Shown here: piece after piece, positions 53,374 to 62,475 of the stretch
How positions within the stretch are numbered: the stretch's first letter is position 1
How the letters are laid out: the number at the start of each line of letters is the position of its first letter
Source of the DNA: Caulobacter sp. BK020
GTDB taxonomy: Bacteria > Pseudomonadota > Alphaproteobacteria > Caulobacterales > Caulobacteraceae
NCBI RefSeq assembly: GCF_004342605.1
Contig: NZ_SLZL01000021.1
Location: forward strand, 22,001 to 86,000
Direction: 5' to 3'
Length of the DNA stretch: 64,000 nt
The notes under the pieces: generated by a model
The model's database searches: none
Seen by the model: the letters and a program-made list of their open reading frames with translations, nothing else
What the model was told of the DNA's origin: nothing
Program-made: the position numbers and the translations under genes

Positions 53374-54509
53374 GCGGACTGGCCGACCTGACGCTGGGGT
53401 TCATCCCCCTGACCGACTGTGCGCCCCTGGTCGTGGCCAAGGCGCAGGGCTATTTCGCCGAGGAAGGGCTGGAGGTGGCGCTGAGCCGCGAGGCGTCGTG
53501 GGCGACCATCCGCGACAAGGTCGCCGTCGGCGCGCTGGACGGCGCCCACATGCTGGCCCCCATGGCCCTGGCTCCGGCCGGACTGGAGGCCGGGTCGATG
53601 CTGGCTCCCCTGGCCCTGAACCAGAACGGCAGCGCCATCACCGTCTCGACCCAGCTGGCGGCGTTGATGGCCGAGGCCGATCCCGCCGCCCTGGCCGCGC
53701 CGCTGGTCACCGCCCGGGCCCTGGCCACGGTGGTCGCGCGCCGGCGGGAGCAGGGCGCTCCGCCGCTGACCTTCGCGGTCGTCTTCCCCTATTCGATGCA
53801 CAACTATTTCCTGCGCTACTGGCTGGCCCAGGCGGGGATCGATCCCGACCGCGACGTGCGCCTGGTGGTCACGCCGCCGCCACGCATGGTCGAGCACCTG
53901 CGCTCGGGCGAGATCGACGGCTTCTGCGTCGGCGCGCCATGGAACGCCGCCGCCGTCGACGAGGGCCTGGGCGAGTCCCTGATCAAGGCCTCTCAGTTCT
54001 GGCCGGGCGCGCCGGACAAGGTGTTCGGTGTCACCGCCGCCTGGGCCGAAAGCCATGGCGACGAGCTGCGGGCGGCCCTGCGCGCCCTGATCCGCGCCGC
54101 GGCCTGGGCCGACCAGGCGGGCAACCACGCCGAGCTGGTGGCCCTGCTGTCGCGTCCCGATCATGTGGGCGTCGAGCCGGAGATCGTGGCCCGGGCCCTG
54201 AAGTCCGAGATCGTCTTCCACCGCGACGCCGCCGGCCTGCCGCGCCGCGAACACGCTCTGTGGTTCCTGTCGCAGATGGTGCGCTGGGGGCAGGTGGCGG
54301 CCGACCTCGATCTGGCCGCCGTGGCCGACCGCGTCTACCGGCCGGACCTGTTCCGCGAGGCGGCGCTGTCTCTGGGACCGGTGCTGGAGCCGGCCCAGGT
54401 GTTCGCCGACGCCGCGCCGCCGGCCTCGGCCCTGTTCGACGGCGCACGTTTCGATCCCGCCGATGTCCGCGGCTACGCGGCGTCGTTCGCGGTGGGGCGC
54501 ATCTCCTAA
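53370..54509 (+). CDS. nasS: cytoplasmic nitrate-sensing protein NasS (NrtA-like)
   Basis: The 379-residue protein resembles NrtA-type nitrate-binding proteins (TLGFIPLTDCAPLVVAKAQG, FFAEEGLEVALSRE-like region, GEIDGFCVGAPWNAAAV) but has no signal peptide, so it should stay in the cytoplasm. That and the nasT overlap identify it as NasS, which holds NasT inactive until nitrate or nitrite binds. It starts with GTG at the nasT stop. It is followed by the leader region and the transporter gene. Confidence 0.85.
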   Translation: MSGLADLTLGFIPLTDCAPLVVAKAQGYFAEEGLEVALSREASWATIRDKVAVGALDGAHMLAPMALAPAGLEAGSMLAPLALNQNGSAITVSTQLAALMAEADPAALAAPLVTARALATVVARRREQGAPPLTFAVVFPYSMHNYFLRYWLAQAGIDPDRDVRLVVTPPPRMVEHLRSGEIDGFCVGAPWNAAAVDEGLGESLIKASQFWPGAPDKVFGVTAAWAESHGDELRAALRALIRAAAWADQAGNHAELVALLSRPDHVGVEPEIVARALKSEIVFHRDAAGLPRREHALWFLSQMVRWGQVAADLDLAAVADRVYRPDLFREAALSLGPVLEPAQVFADAAPPASALFDGARFDPADVRGYAASFAVGRIS

Positions 54510-54840
54510 GCGCCGCCTATCGGGGTGAGACACCGCGCTCCGTCTCGAGGCTTCGCCTGGAGTCGGGGGGACGGGATAAACACCCGCTTCATCGGCGCCT
54601 ATGCCTTTTGCTCATGCTTCGAGCAGGTGGCCTGCCTGTTTGCCAAGCAATTGCGCGATGGGGCTCTAGGTTGCGCCGCAATGCAGCACGGCGCGTGACT
54701 CGGTCGGCGGTCTGACGCTTCACTGGCATCAAGCCTTCGGACAACGGCGTCCGCGGCTGCCAGAGACGACCGCTCGGATGCGGTCACCCGCCCGGGGCCC
54801 CACGCCTCGCTCTCGCAGACACGCAAAGCCGAGTATCATC
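54510..54840 (+). promoter_or_regulatory. leader region of the nitrate transporter operon, putative NasT target
   Basis: The 331-base stretch between nasS and the transporter contains no convincing gene. Two hairpins stand out: GCGCCG/CGGCGC at 54673-54694, enclosing C-AATGCA-G, where the hexaloop has A at position 1 and G at position 4 as in ANTAR sites; and GACCGC/GCGGTC at 54768-54785, with hexaloop TCGGAT (G at position 4 but T at 1). This two-hairpin arrangement is what NasT-type proteins read. I see no clear terminator T-tract, so the mechanism is unproven. A third imperfect stem, CTCGAGGC/GCCTGGAG, lies at about 54544-54562. Confidence 0.55.
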
Positions 54841-56064
54841 ATGATCTCTCGTGATTTCCTGAAGGCCGGCCACGCGCCGACCCTGTTCGCCGCGTTCCTG
54901 TATTTCGACCTCAGCTTCATGGTCTGGGTGATCCTGGGCCCGCTGGGCGTGGCCATCGCCAAGGACTTCCACCTCGATCCCGCCCAGAAGGGCCTGATGG
55001 TCGCCGTCCCGGTCCTGGCCGGCGCGGTGCTGCGTCTGGTCAACGGCGTGCTGGTCGACCGCATCGGCCCCAAGAAGACCGGGATGGTCGGGCAGCTGGT
55101 CGTGCTGACCGGCCTGGCTCTGGCCTGGTCGCTGGGCGTCCACAACTATCACCAGGTGCTGGCCCTGGGCTTGGTGCTGGGCGTGGCCGGCGCCTCGTTC
55201 GCCGTCGCCCTGCCGCTGGCCTCGCGCTGGTATCCGCAGGAGCACCAGGGCCTGGCCCTGGGCATCGCCGGCGCGGGCAATTCCGGCACCGCCCTGGCCG
55301 CCCTGTTCGCGCCGATCCTGGCCAAGACCTTCGGCTGGCAGAACGTGATCGGCATGGCGGCCATCCCGCTGGCGATCGCCTTCGTCGTCTACATGCTGTT
55401 GGCCAAGGACGCCCCCGAGCAGCCGGCGCCCAAGAAGCTGGCCGAGTATCTGGACGTGCTGAAGGTTCCGGACGCCTGGTGGCTGATGCTGCTGTACGCC
55501 GTCACCTTCGGCGGCTTCGTCGGCCTGGCCTCGTCCCTGACCATCTATTTCAACGCCGAATACGGTCTCTCGCCCGTCACCGCCGGCTTCTTCACCGCCG
55601 GTTGCGTGTTCGCCGGGTCGTTCATCCGCCCGGTCGGCGGGGCCCTGGCCGACCGCTTCGGCGGCGTGCGGACCCTGAGCGTCGTCTTCGCCCTGGCCGC
55701 CGCCGGCCTGGCCACGGCCAGTTTCCAGATGCCCTCGGCCTATGTCGCCCTGGCGGTGCTGATGTTCTCGATGCTGGCCCTGGGCGCCGGCAACGGTGCG
55801 GTGTTCCAGCTGGCCCCCCAGCGGTTCCGCAGGGAGATCGGCGTCATGACCGGCCTGATCGGCATGACCGGCGGCGTCGGCGGCTTCTACCTGGCGTCCA
55901 GCCTGGGCATGGCCAAGAAGCTGACCGGCTCCTACCAGGTCGGCTTCCTCGGCTTCGCGGCCCTGGCGGTATTCGCCCTGGTGGCCCTGCACAGCCTGAA
56001 GGCCCGTTGGCGGGCCGTCTGGCCGACCCTGCACGGCGACTCCGCCGTCCCGGTCCGCGTCTGA
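54841..56064 (+). CDS. nitrate/nitrite MFS transporter (NarK/NasA family)
   Basis: The 407-residue permease has about twelve transmembrane segments. Both nitrate signature loops are seen: GIAGAGNSGTALAALFAP in helix 5 and MLALGAGNGAVFQLAPQRFR in helix 11, followed by GLIGMTGGVGGFYL. It brings nitrate (or exchanges nitrite) across the inner membrane for the reductases encoded downstream. The ATG has no strong ribosome-binding site (GAGTATCATC upstream), which fits translation under leader control. nirB follows after 23 bases. Confidence 0.9.
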   Translation: MISRDFLKAGHAPTLFAAFLYFDLSFMVWVILGPLGVAIAKDFHLDPAQKGLMVAVPVLAGAVLRLVNGVLVDRIGPKKTGMVGQLVVLTGLALAWSLGVHNYHQVLALGLVLGVAGASFAVALPLASRWYPQEHQGLALGIAGAGNSGTALAALFAPILAKTFGWQNVIGMAAIPLAIAFVVYMLLAKDAPEQPAPKKLAEYLDVLKVPDAWWLMLLYAVTFGGFVGLASSLTIYFNAEYGLSPVTAGFFTAGCVFAGSFIRPVGGALADRFGGVRTLSVVFALAAAGLATASFQMPSAYVALAVLMFSMLALGAGNGAVFQLAPQRFRREIGVMTGLIGMTGGVGGFYLASSLGMAKKLTGSYQVGFLGFAALAVFALVALHSLKARWRAVWPTLHGDSAVPVRV

Positions 56065-56087
56065 TCCTTTTCCCAGTGAGCAACACC

Positions 56088-58544
56088 ATGACCAAGGAAA
56101 AGCTGGTCGTCATCGGCAACGGCATGGCCGGCTGCCGGGCGGTCGAGGAAGTCCTCAAGCGCGATCCCGACCGCTACGAGATCGCAATCTTCGGGACCGA
56201 GCCGCGGGTGAACTACAACCGCATCATGCTGTCGCCGGTGCTGGCGGGGGAGAAGTCCTTCGCCGACATCGTGATCAACGACGAGGCCTGGTACGCCGAC
56301 AACGGCATCGCCCTGCACGCCGGGCGGGCCGTGACGGCGGTCGACCTGGAAGGCCGCAAGGTGGTCGCCGAGGGCGGGCTGGAAGTCGCCTACGACAAGC
56401 TGATCCTGGCCACGGGCTCCGATCCGTTCCGTCTGCCGCTGCCGGGCATCGACCTGAAGGGCGTGGTCACCTTCCGCGACCTGGACGACGTCGAGGCCAT
56501 GGTCGCGGCCTCGGGCAAGCCCGGCGCCAAGGCCGTGGTGATCGGCGGCGGCCTGCTGGGCCTGGAAGCCGCCTACGGCCTGGCCCGCCGCGGCATGTCC
56601 GCCACGGTCGTCCACCTGATGGACGTGCTGATGGAGCGTCAGCTGGACGAGAGCGCCGGCTTCCTGTTGCGTGAGGCCCTGGCCGAACGCGGCGTCGAGA
56701 CGGTGCTGGGCGCCCATTCCGAGGAGATCGTCGGCGAGAACGGCCAGGTCACCGGCCTCAAGCTCAAGGACGGCCGCACCCTGCCGTGCGACCTGCTGGT
56801 CATGGCCGTCGGCATCCGCCCGAACGCCGCCCTGGCCAAGGCCGCCGGCCTGCAAGTGAACCGCGGCGTGGTCGTCGACGACGCCATGCGCACCTCCGAC
56901 CCGGCGGTGTTCGCGGTCGGCGAATGCGCTGAGCACCGGGGCAATTGCTACGGCCTGGTCGCGCCGATCTGGGAAATGTGCCGCGCGCTGGCCGAGTCGA
57001 TGACCGATGGGGAAGGCGCCTATGAAGGTTCGGTCCTGTCGACCCGCCTGAAGGTCTCGGGCGTCGACGTGTTCTCGGCCGGCAAGTTCGCGGGCGGCGA
57101 GGGCTGCGAGGATATCGTGTTCCGCGACGCCGGCCGCGGCGTCTACAAGCGCGTGGTCATCGAGGACGGCAAGGTGGCCGGGGCGGTGCTGTTCGGCGAC
57201 GCCGCCGACGGCAACTGGTACTTCGACCTGATGCGGGCCGGGACCAGCGTCACCGACATCCGCGAGACCCTGATCTTCGGCCAGGCCATCACGGAGGGGC
57301 TGTCCGGCCTGGACCCTAACGCCGCCGTTGCGGCCATGCCCGACACGCAGGAAATCTGCGGCTGCAACGGCGTCTGCAAGGGTTCGATCGTCTCGGCCAT
57401 CACCAGCCAGGGGCTGACCACCCTGGACGACGTGAAGGCGGTCACCAAGGCCTCGGCCTCGTGCGGCTCGTGCACCCCGCTGGTCGAGCAGGTGCTGAAG
57501 TTGACCCTGGGCGACGGCTTCAAGGAGCAGACCGGCCCCAAGCCGATGTGCAAGTGCACGCACAAGCCGCACTCCGACGTCCGCAAGGCCATCGTCGAAT
57601 GGGAGCTGAAGTCCATGCCGGCCGTCATGCAGGCCATGGAATGGACCACGCCCGACGGCTGCTCGTCGTGCCGACCGGCCCTGAACTACTACCTGCTGTG
57701 CGCCTGGCCGTCGGAATATCGCGACGACAAGCAGTCGCGCTTCATCAACGAGCGGGTGCACGCCAACATCCAGAAGGACGGCACCTACAGCGTCGTGCCG
57801 CGGATGTGGGGCGGGGTGACCACGCCCAACGAGCTTCGGGCGATCGCCGACGTGGCCGACAAGTTCGCCATTCCGACGGTCAAGGTCACCGGCGGCCAGC
57901 GGATCGACCTGCTGGGCGTCAAGAAGGACGACCTGCCGGCCGTCTGGGCCGACCTCAACGCCGCGGGCATGGTCAGCGGCCACGCCTACGCCAAGGGCCT
58001 GCGCACGGTGAAGACCTGCGTCGGCAGCGACTGGTGCCGGTTCGGCACCCAGGACTCCACCGGCCTGGGCGTCCGCCTGGAGAAGTTCCTGTGGGGTTCG
58101 TGGGCGCCGGCCAAGGTCAAGCTGGCCGTGTCGGGTTGCCCGCGCAACTGCGCCGAGGCCACGTGCAAGGACTTCGGCGTGGTCTGCGTCGATAGCGGCT
58201 ACGAGATCCACATCGGCGGCGCCGCCGGCCTGCACATCCAGGGCACCCAGGTTCTGACCCGGGTGGCGACCGAGGATGAGGCCGTCTGGGTGATCGCCGC
58301 GACCATGCAGCTGTACCGCGAGGAGGGCTGGTACCTGGAGCGGGTCTACAAGTGGATGGCGCGCGTGGGCCTGGAGAGCATCCAGGCGCGGGTCACCGAC
58401 CCCGACCAGCGCAAGGCCCTCTATGACCGCTTCGTCTTCTCGCAGCGCTTCGCCCGCATCGACCCGTGGGCCGAGCGGGTGGCCGGCCGCCACACCGAGG
58501 AATTCACCCCCATGAGCCGCCGGATGGAGTTCGTCCCCGCATGA
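56088..58544 (+). CDS. nirB: assimilatory nitrite reductase large subunit NirB
   Basis: NirB reduces nitrite to ammonia with NADH. The 818-residue protein has an FAD/NAD-binding domain (VVIGNGMAGCRAVEEVLKRD, then AVVIGGGLLGLEAAYG), a [2Fe-2S] BFD-like domain at about 424-475 (CGCNGVCKGSI, SCGSCTPLVEQVL), the ferredoxin-like half-domains, and the siroheme/[4Fe-4S] motif TCVGSDWC near 642 and SGCPRNCAEATC near 681. The siroheme is supplied by the methyltransferase encoded downstream. The start is the ATG after the transporter; the frame is open upstream, but that part runs through the transporter gene. nirD overlaps its stop (ATGA). Confidence 0.95.
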   Translation: MTKEKLVVIGNGMAGCRAVEEVLKRDPDRYEIAIFGTEPRVNYNRIMLSPVLAGEKSFADIVINDEAWYADNGIALHAGRAVTAVDLEGRKVVAEGGLEVAYDKLILATGSDPFRLPLPGIDLKGVVTFRDLDDVEAMVAASGKPGAKAVVIGGGLLGLEAAYGLARRGMSATVVHLMDVLMERQLDESAGFLLREALAERGVETVLGAHSEEIVGENGQVTGLKLKDGRTLPCDLLVMAVGIRPNAALAKAAGLQVNRGVVVDDAMRTSDPAVFAVGECAEHRGNCYGLVAPIWEMCRALAESMTDGEGAYEGSVLSTRLKVSGVDVFSAGKFAGGEGCEDIVFRDAGRGVYKRVVIEDGKVAGAVLFGDAADGNWYFDLMRAGTSVTDIRETLIFGQAITEGLSGLDPNAAVAAMPDTQEICGCNGVCKGSIVSAITSQGLTTLDDVKAVTKASASCGSCTPLVEQVLKLTLGDGFKEQTGPKPMCKCTHKPHSDVRKAIVEWELKSMPAVMQAMEWTTPDGCSSCRPALNYYLLCAWPSEYRDDKQSRFINERVHANIQKDGTYSVVPRMWGGVTTPNELRAIADVADKFAIPTVKVTGGQRIDLLGVKKDDLPAVWADLNAAGMVSGHAYAKGLRTVKTCVGSDWCRFGTQDSTGLGVRLEKFLWGSWAPAKVKLAVSGCPRNCAEATCKDFGVVCVDSGYEIHIGGAAGLHIQGTQVLTRVATEDEAVWVIAATMQLYREEGWYLERVYKWMARVGLESIQARVTDPDQRKALYDRFVFSQRFARIDPWAERVAGRHTEEFTPMSRRMEFVPA

Positions 58545-58885
58545 ACGCTCACGTTCCCACTCCCGTCTGGGTCGATGTCGGCGCGGTGACCGACATTCCC
58601 CGCCGCGGCGCCCGCCGGGTGCCCAGCCCGCGCGGCGACATCGCCATCTTCCGCACCGGCGACGGCGAGGTGTTCGCCCTGATGGACGCCTGTCCGCACA
58701 AGGGCGGGCCGCTGAGCCAGGGCATCGTCCATGGCCGGGCGGTGAGCTGCCCGCTGCATGCCTGGAACATCGACCTGGCCAGCGGCGAGCCGATGGGCGC
58801 CGACAAGGGCAAGGGCTGCACGCCGGTGGTGCCGCTGGAGGTGCGCGACGGCCGCCTGCTGCTGAGCCTTGATGTCCATGGCTGA
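58541..58885 (+). CDS. nirD: nitrite reductase small subunit NirD
   Basis: The 114-residue protein is a Rieske-type subunit. It keeps both cluster motifs, CPHKGGPLSQG and CPLHAWN, so it can bind a [2Fe-2S] cluster. It overlaps nirB by ATGA and runs 8-14 bases into the nitrate reductase gene, so all three proteins should be made in proportion. Cytoplasmic. Confidence 0.92.
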   Translation: MNAHVPTPVWVDVGAVTDIPRRGARRVPSPRGDIAIFRTGDGEVFALMDACPHKGGPLSQGIVHGRAVSCPLHAWNIDLASGEPMGADKGKGCTPVVPLEVRDGRLLLSLDVHG

Positions 58886-61583
58886 CGGATCGGCCGCCGC
58901 GCTCGTCAAGACGACCTGCCCCTATTGCGGGGTGGGCTGCGGCGTGTCGGGCGCGGTCGGCCAGGCGCCGTCCCTGGACAGCCGGATCTTGTCGGTGGCT
59001 GGCGACACGGCCCACCCGGCCAACCTCGGCCGCCTGTGCTCCAAGGGCACGGCGCTGGGGGCGACGGTGGGGCTGCAGGGCCGGCTGCTGGAGCCGACGA
59101 TCAACGGCAGGGCCGCCAGCTGGGCCGACGCCACGGCCCTGGTCGCCAAGCGTTTCCGGGACACCATCGCAAAGCACGGCCCCGACAGCGTGGCCTTCTA
59201 CGTCTCGGGCCAGATCCTGACCGAGGATTACTACGTCGCCAACAAGCTGATGAAGGGCTTCATCGGCTCGGGCAACATCGACACCAACAGCCGCCTGTGC
59301 ATGGCCTCGGCGGTGGCGGCCCACAAGCAGGCGTTCGGCGCCGACCTGGTGCCCGGCTGCTACGAGGACCTGGACCTGGCCGACCTGGTGGTGTTCAGCG
59401 GCCACAACGCCGCCTGGACCCATCCGGTGCTGTTCCGGCGCATGGAGGCCGCGAGGGCGCGCGGCCAGAAGCACGTGGTCATCGACCCGCGCCGCACCGA
59501 CACCGCCGAGGGCGCCGACCTGCACCTGGCCATCGCCCCGCAGAGCGACGTGCGGCTGTGGAACGGCCTGCTGGCCGAGCTGATCCGCCGCGACGCGATC
59601 GACCGCGACTACATCGCCGCCCACGTCAACGGGTTCGCCGAGGTCGAGGCGACCCTGGCCGAACTCGACCAGTCGCCGGCCGCCGTGGCCGCCGAATGCG
59701 GCGTGGCGCTCGCCGATTTGCTGATCTTCTACAATCTGTTCATCGAGAATCCTAAGACGGTGAGTCTGTTCTCGATGGGCGCCAACCAGTCGGTCCAGGG
59801 GACGGCCAAGGGTCTGTCGATCCTGAACGCCCACCTGGCCACCGGCCGGATCGGCAAGCCGGGCGCCTGCCCGTTCTCGATCACCGGCCAGCCCAACGCC
59901 ATGGGCGGGCGCGAGACCGGCGGCATGGCCAACACCCTGGCCGGCCATATGGACTTCGCCCCGGCCGATCGCGATCGCGTCGCCCGCTTCTGGGGCGCGC
60001 CCGACACCGCCCGCGCGCCCGGCCTGAAGGCCGTCGACATGTTCGAGGCCATCCACGCCGGCAAGATCAAGGCGGTGTGGGTGATGGCCACCAATCCCGC
60101 CGTCAGCCTGCCTGACGCCGGCCGCGTCCGCGAGGCCCTGGACCGGTGCCCGTTCGTTGTGGTGTCCGACTGCGTCGAGACCGACACCACCGCCCTCGCC
60201 GACGTCAAGCTGCCGGCCCTGGCCTGGGGCGAGAAGGACGGCACGGTCACAAATTCCGAGCGCCGGATCTCGCGCCAGCGCGCCCTGTTTCCCGCGCCGG
60301 GCCAGGCCCGCGCCGACTGGCGGATCGTGGCCGACGTCGCCAAGGCCATGGGCTTCGACGGCTTCGGCTGGTCGTCGCAGGCCAGCGTGTTCCGCGAATG
60401 GGCTCGCCTCACGGCCTATGAGAACACCGGTGAAGAGGATGGTCGCGTCCTGAATCTGGCCGGCCTTTCGACTGTAACGCCAGAGGTTTACGCCCAACTC
60501 CTGCCGGTCCAGTGGCCGGTGCTGACGGACGGGCAGGGAACGCCGCGCCTGTTCACCGACGGCCGCTTCCAGACCCCCGACGGCCGCGCCCGGATGGTCC
60601 CGACTCGGCCCAAGGGTCCCGCCGACGCGATGGACGCGGCCTATCCGTTGTCGCTGAACACCGGCCGCATTCGCGACCAGTGGCACACCATGACCCGCAC
60701 GGGCCTGGCCCCGGACCTGTGCCGCCACGCGCCCGAGCCGTTCGTCGAGGTCCATCCGGCCGACGCCGAGGCCCTGGGCGTGGGGGACGGCGCCCTGGCC
60801 CGGGTGATCACGGCCCGCGGCGAGGCCGTCGCCCTGGCCAAGGTCACCGAGCGCCAGCGGCCCGGCGGCCTGTTCATGCCGATGCACTGGACCGACGCCT
60901 TCGCGCCGTCCGGCCGCTCCAACCCCCTGATCGCCCCGAACCTGGACCCCACCTCCGGCCAGCCGGAGTTCAAGCACACCCCCGCCCGGCTCCGCCCCTA
61001 TCGCGAGACCTGGAAGGGCTTTTTCCTCACGCGGGACAGCCTCGCCCTTCCGTCGGGTCTGGACCTCGTCTGGCGGCGCATTCCACAGGACGCCTGCCAG
61101 CAACACGAGTTCGCCGGCCGGGGCGACGAAGTCGAGCGCGCCGCCCTGCGCAGGGGGCTCGTCAAGGGCCTCGTCGGCGAACTCGTGACCTATGAGGACG
61201 CCGCCACCGGCGCGCGGCGCGACGCCTGGGTGCACGACGGCCGGCTGGTGGCGGTCCTCTACATCACGATCAACGGCCGGCTGCCGCCGCGCGACTGGCT
61301 GGCCGAGCTGTTCGCCGAGCCCGAGCTGAGCCAGGAGGCCCGCTCGGCCCTGCTGTTCGGCCGCCCGCCCGGCGCGCCGGTCGACAAGGGGCCGCTGGTC
61401 TGCGCCTGCCTGAAGGTCGGCGCCAAGGCGGTGCAGGCCGCCATCGCCGCCGGGGCCGCCAGCCCCGATGCGGTCGGCGCCGCCACCGGGGCGGGGACCA
61501 ATTGCGGGTCCTGCCGTCCCGAGATCGCCCGGATGATCGCCGCGACCGCAGCCATTCCCGCCGAGGAGCCCGTCCATGTCTGA
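58872..61583 (+). CDS. assimilatory nitrate reductase catalytic subunit
   Basis: The 903-residue molybdoprotein reduces nitrate to nitrite in the cytoplasm. Its N-terminus holds the [4Fe-4S] ligands Cys16, Cys19 and Cys23 (CPYCGVGCGV) with the fourth in LCSKG. Molybdenum-cofactor-binding domains follow (SRLCMASAV, MGANQSVQGTAKGLSILN). A BFD-like [2Fe-2S] domain closes the protein (VCACLKVGAK, GTNCGSCRPEIARM), which feeds electrons from a reductase or NirB-type partner. The exact start is uncertain: in-frame ATGs at 58872 and 58878 and a TTG at 58869 all precede a conserved block. The methyltransferase overlaps the end by 8 bases. Confidence 0.93.
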   Translation: MSMADGSAAALVKTTCPYCGVGCGVSGAVGQAPSLDSRILSVAGDTAHPANLGRLCSKGTALGATVGLQGRLLEPTINGRAASWADATALVAKRFRDTIAKHGPDSVAFYVSGQILTEDYYVANKLMKGFIGSGNIDTNSRLCMASAVAAHKQAFGADLVPGCYEDLDLADLVVFSGHNAAWTHPVLFRRMEAARARGQKHVVIDPRRTDTAEGADLHLAIAPQSDVRLWNGLLAELIRRDAIDRDYIAAHVNGFAEVEATLAELDQSPAAVAAECGVALADLLIFYNLFIENPKTVSLFSMGANQSVQGTAKGLSILNAHLATGRIGKPGACPFSITGQPNAMGGRETGGMANTLAGHMDFAPADRDRVARFWGAPDTARAPGLKAVDMFEAIHAGKIKAVWVMATNPAVSLPDAGRVREALDRCPFVVVSDCVETDTTALADVKLPALAWGEKDGTVTNSERRISRQRALFPAPGQARADWRIVADVAKAMGFDGFGWSSQASVFREWARLTAYENTGEEDGRVLNLAGLSTVTPEVYAQLLPVQWPVLTDGQGTPRLFTDGRFQTPDGRARMVPTRPKGPADAMDAAYPLSLNTGRIRDQWHTMTRTGLAPDLCRHAPEPFVEVHPADAEALGVGDGALARVITARGEAVALAKVTERQRPGGLFMPMHWTDAFAPSGRSNPLIAPNLDPTSGQPEFKHTPARLRPYRETWKGFFLTRDSLALPSGLDLVWRRIPQDACQQHEFAGRGDEVERAALRRGLVKGLVGELVTYEDAATGARRDAWVHDGRLVAVLYITINGRLPPRDWLAELFAEPELSQEARSALLFGRPPGAPVDKGPLVCACLKVGAKAVQAAIAAGAASPDAVGAATGAGTNCGSCRPEIARMIAATAAIPAEEPVHV

Positions 61584-62346
61584 CGCAGCCAAGCTGCAGG
61601 CTCAAGTCCTGCTCGTCGGAGCCGGTCCTGGTCCGGTCGACCTGATGACCCTGCGGGCCGTGCGGGCGGTGGAGAGCGCCCAGGCGCTGCTCTACGACGC
61701 CCTGATCAGCGAGGAGGCCATCGCCCTGGCCCCGGCCGGCTGCGTGCGCATCCAGACCGGCAAGCGGGCCGGCAAGCCCAGCATGCACCAGGACGAGATC
61801 AACCGCCTGATGCTGCGCCTGGCGCGCAAGGGGCTGCGGGTGGTGCGGCTGAAGGGCGGCGACCCCTCGGTGTTCGGCCGGGTGGGCGAGGAGGCGGCCT
61901 TCTTGCGCGAGCACGGCGTGTCGGTCGAGGTGGTGCCCGGCGTCACCGCCGCCTGCGCCGCCGCCGCCCAGTTCGGCTTCCCCCTGACCCACCGCGGCGA
62001 GGCCCGGCGCGTGGTGTTCACCACAGCGCGCCTGGAGGAAGGCAGGCTCAGCGGCGACTGGAACGCCGCCGCCGATCCCGAGGCGACCCTGGCGGTCTAT
62101 ATGGGCGGCGAGGTGGCCCAGGCCCTTTGCGCGCGGATGATCGCCGCCGGCCGCGCGCCCGGCACGCCGGCCGTGGCGGTCGAGCAGGCCGGCGGTGCCA
62201 ACGCCAGGATCTTCCACGGCACGCTGGAGACCCTGCCCGAACGCCTGGACAGCCGCGGCGGTCCCGTGGTCATCGTCGTCGGCGAGGTGGCGGCGCAGGC
62301 GCGGGGCGTTGCGGCCGACGCGGCGCCCATGGCGCGGACGGCCTAG
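61576..62346 (+). CDS. cobA: uroporphyrinogen-III C-methyltransferase
   Basis: The 256-residue SUMT adds two methyl groups to uroporphyrinogen III to give precorrin-2, on the route to siroheme, the cofactor of NirB. Signatures are LVGAGPGPVDLMTLRAVRAV at the SAM site, LKGGDPSVFGRVGEEAAFL, and VVPGVTAACAAAAQFGFPLT. It overlaps the nitrate reductase gene, so siroheme supply is tied to nitrate use. The dehydrogenase and ferrochelatase steps (CysG N-part) are not fused here. Confidence 0.93.
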   Translation: MSDAAKLQAQVLLVGAGPGPVDLMTLRAVRAVESAQALLYDALISEEAIALAPAGCVRIQTGKRAGKPSMHQDEINRLMLRLARKGLRVVRLKGGDPSVFGRVGEEAAFLREHGVSVEVVPGVTAACAAAAQFGFPLTHRGEARRVVFTTARLEEGRLSGDWNAAADPEATLAVYMGGEVAQALCARMIAAGRAPGTPAVAVEQAGGANARIFHGTLETLPERLDSRGGPVVIVVGEVAAQARGVAADAAPMARTA

Positions 62347-62351
62347 CGAAG

Positions 62352-62436
62352 GCCGGGGACATGCCCTTGCGGCGTGTCCCCAAGATCAAGCGCCGAGCAT
62401 GCGGATGGGGACGCGCCGCAAGGGCATGTCCCCGGC
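62352..62436. repeat. long inverted repeat after the methyltransferase gene
   Basis: GCCGGGGACATGCCCTTGCG begins a 30-base arm at 62352-62381, which recurs in reverse complement at 62407-62436 with one mismatch. The loop is 25 bases. It lies just before the DUF5690 transporter and could end the nitrate operon transcript or be a dispersed repeat. Confidence 0.75.
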
Positions 62437-62475
62437 TGGGCTTGACGGCGCCGCCCATTGCGCCCGCCATGGGGC

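Noticed and set aside
54628..54643. Sigma-54-like sequence TGGCCTGCCTGTTTGC before the nitrate transporter
   Set aside because: The GG and GC elements are 11 bases apart instead of 10, so it does not fit the consensus spacing.
55932..61592. Very long open frame on the minus strand opposite nirB and the nitrate reductase gene (about 1900 codons)
   Set aside because: It is antisense to genes with clear family motifs and has low-complexity Gly/Ala/Arg/His composition, typical of shadow frames in GC-rich codon-biased DNA.
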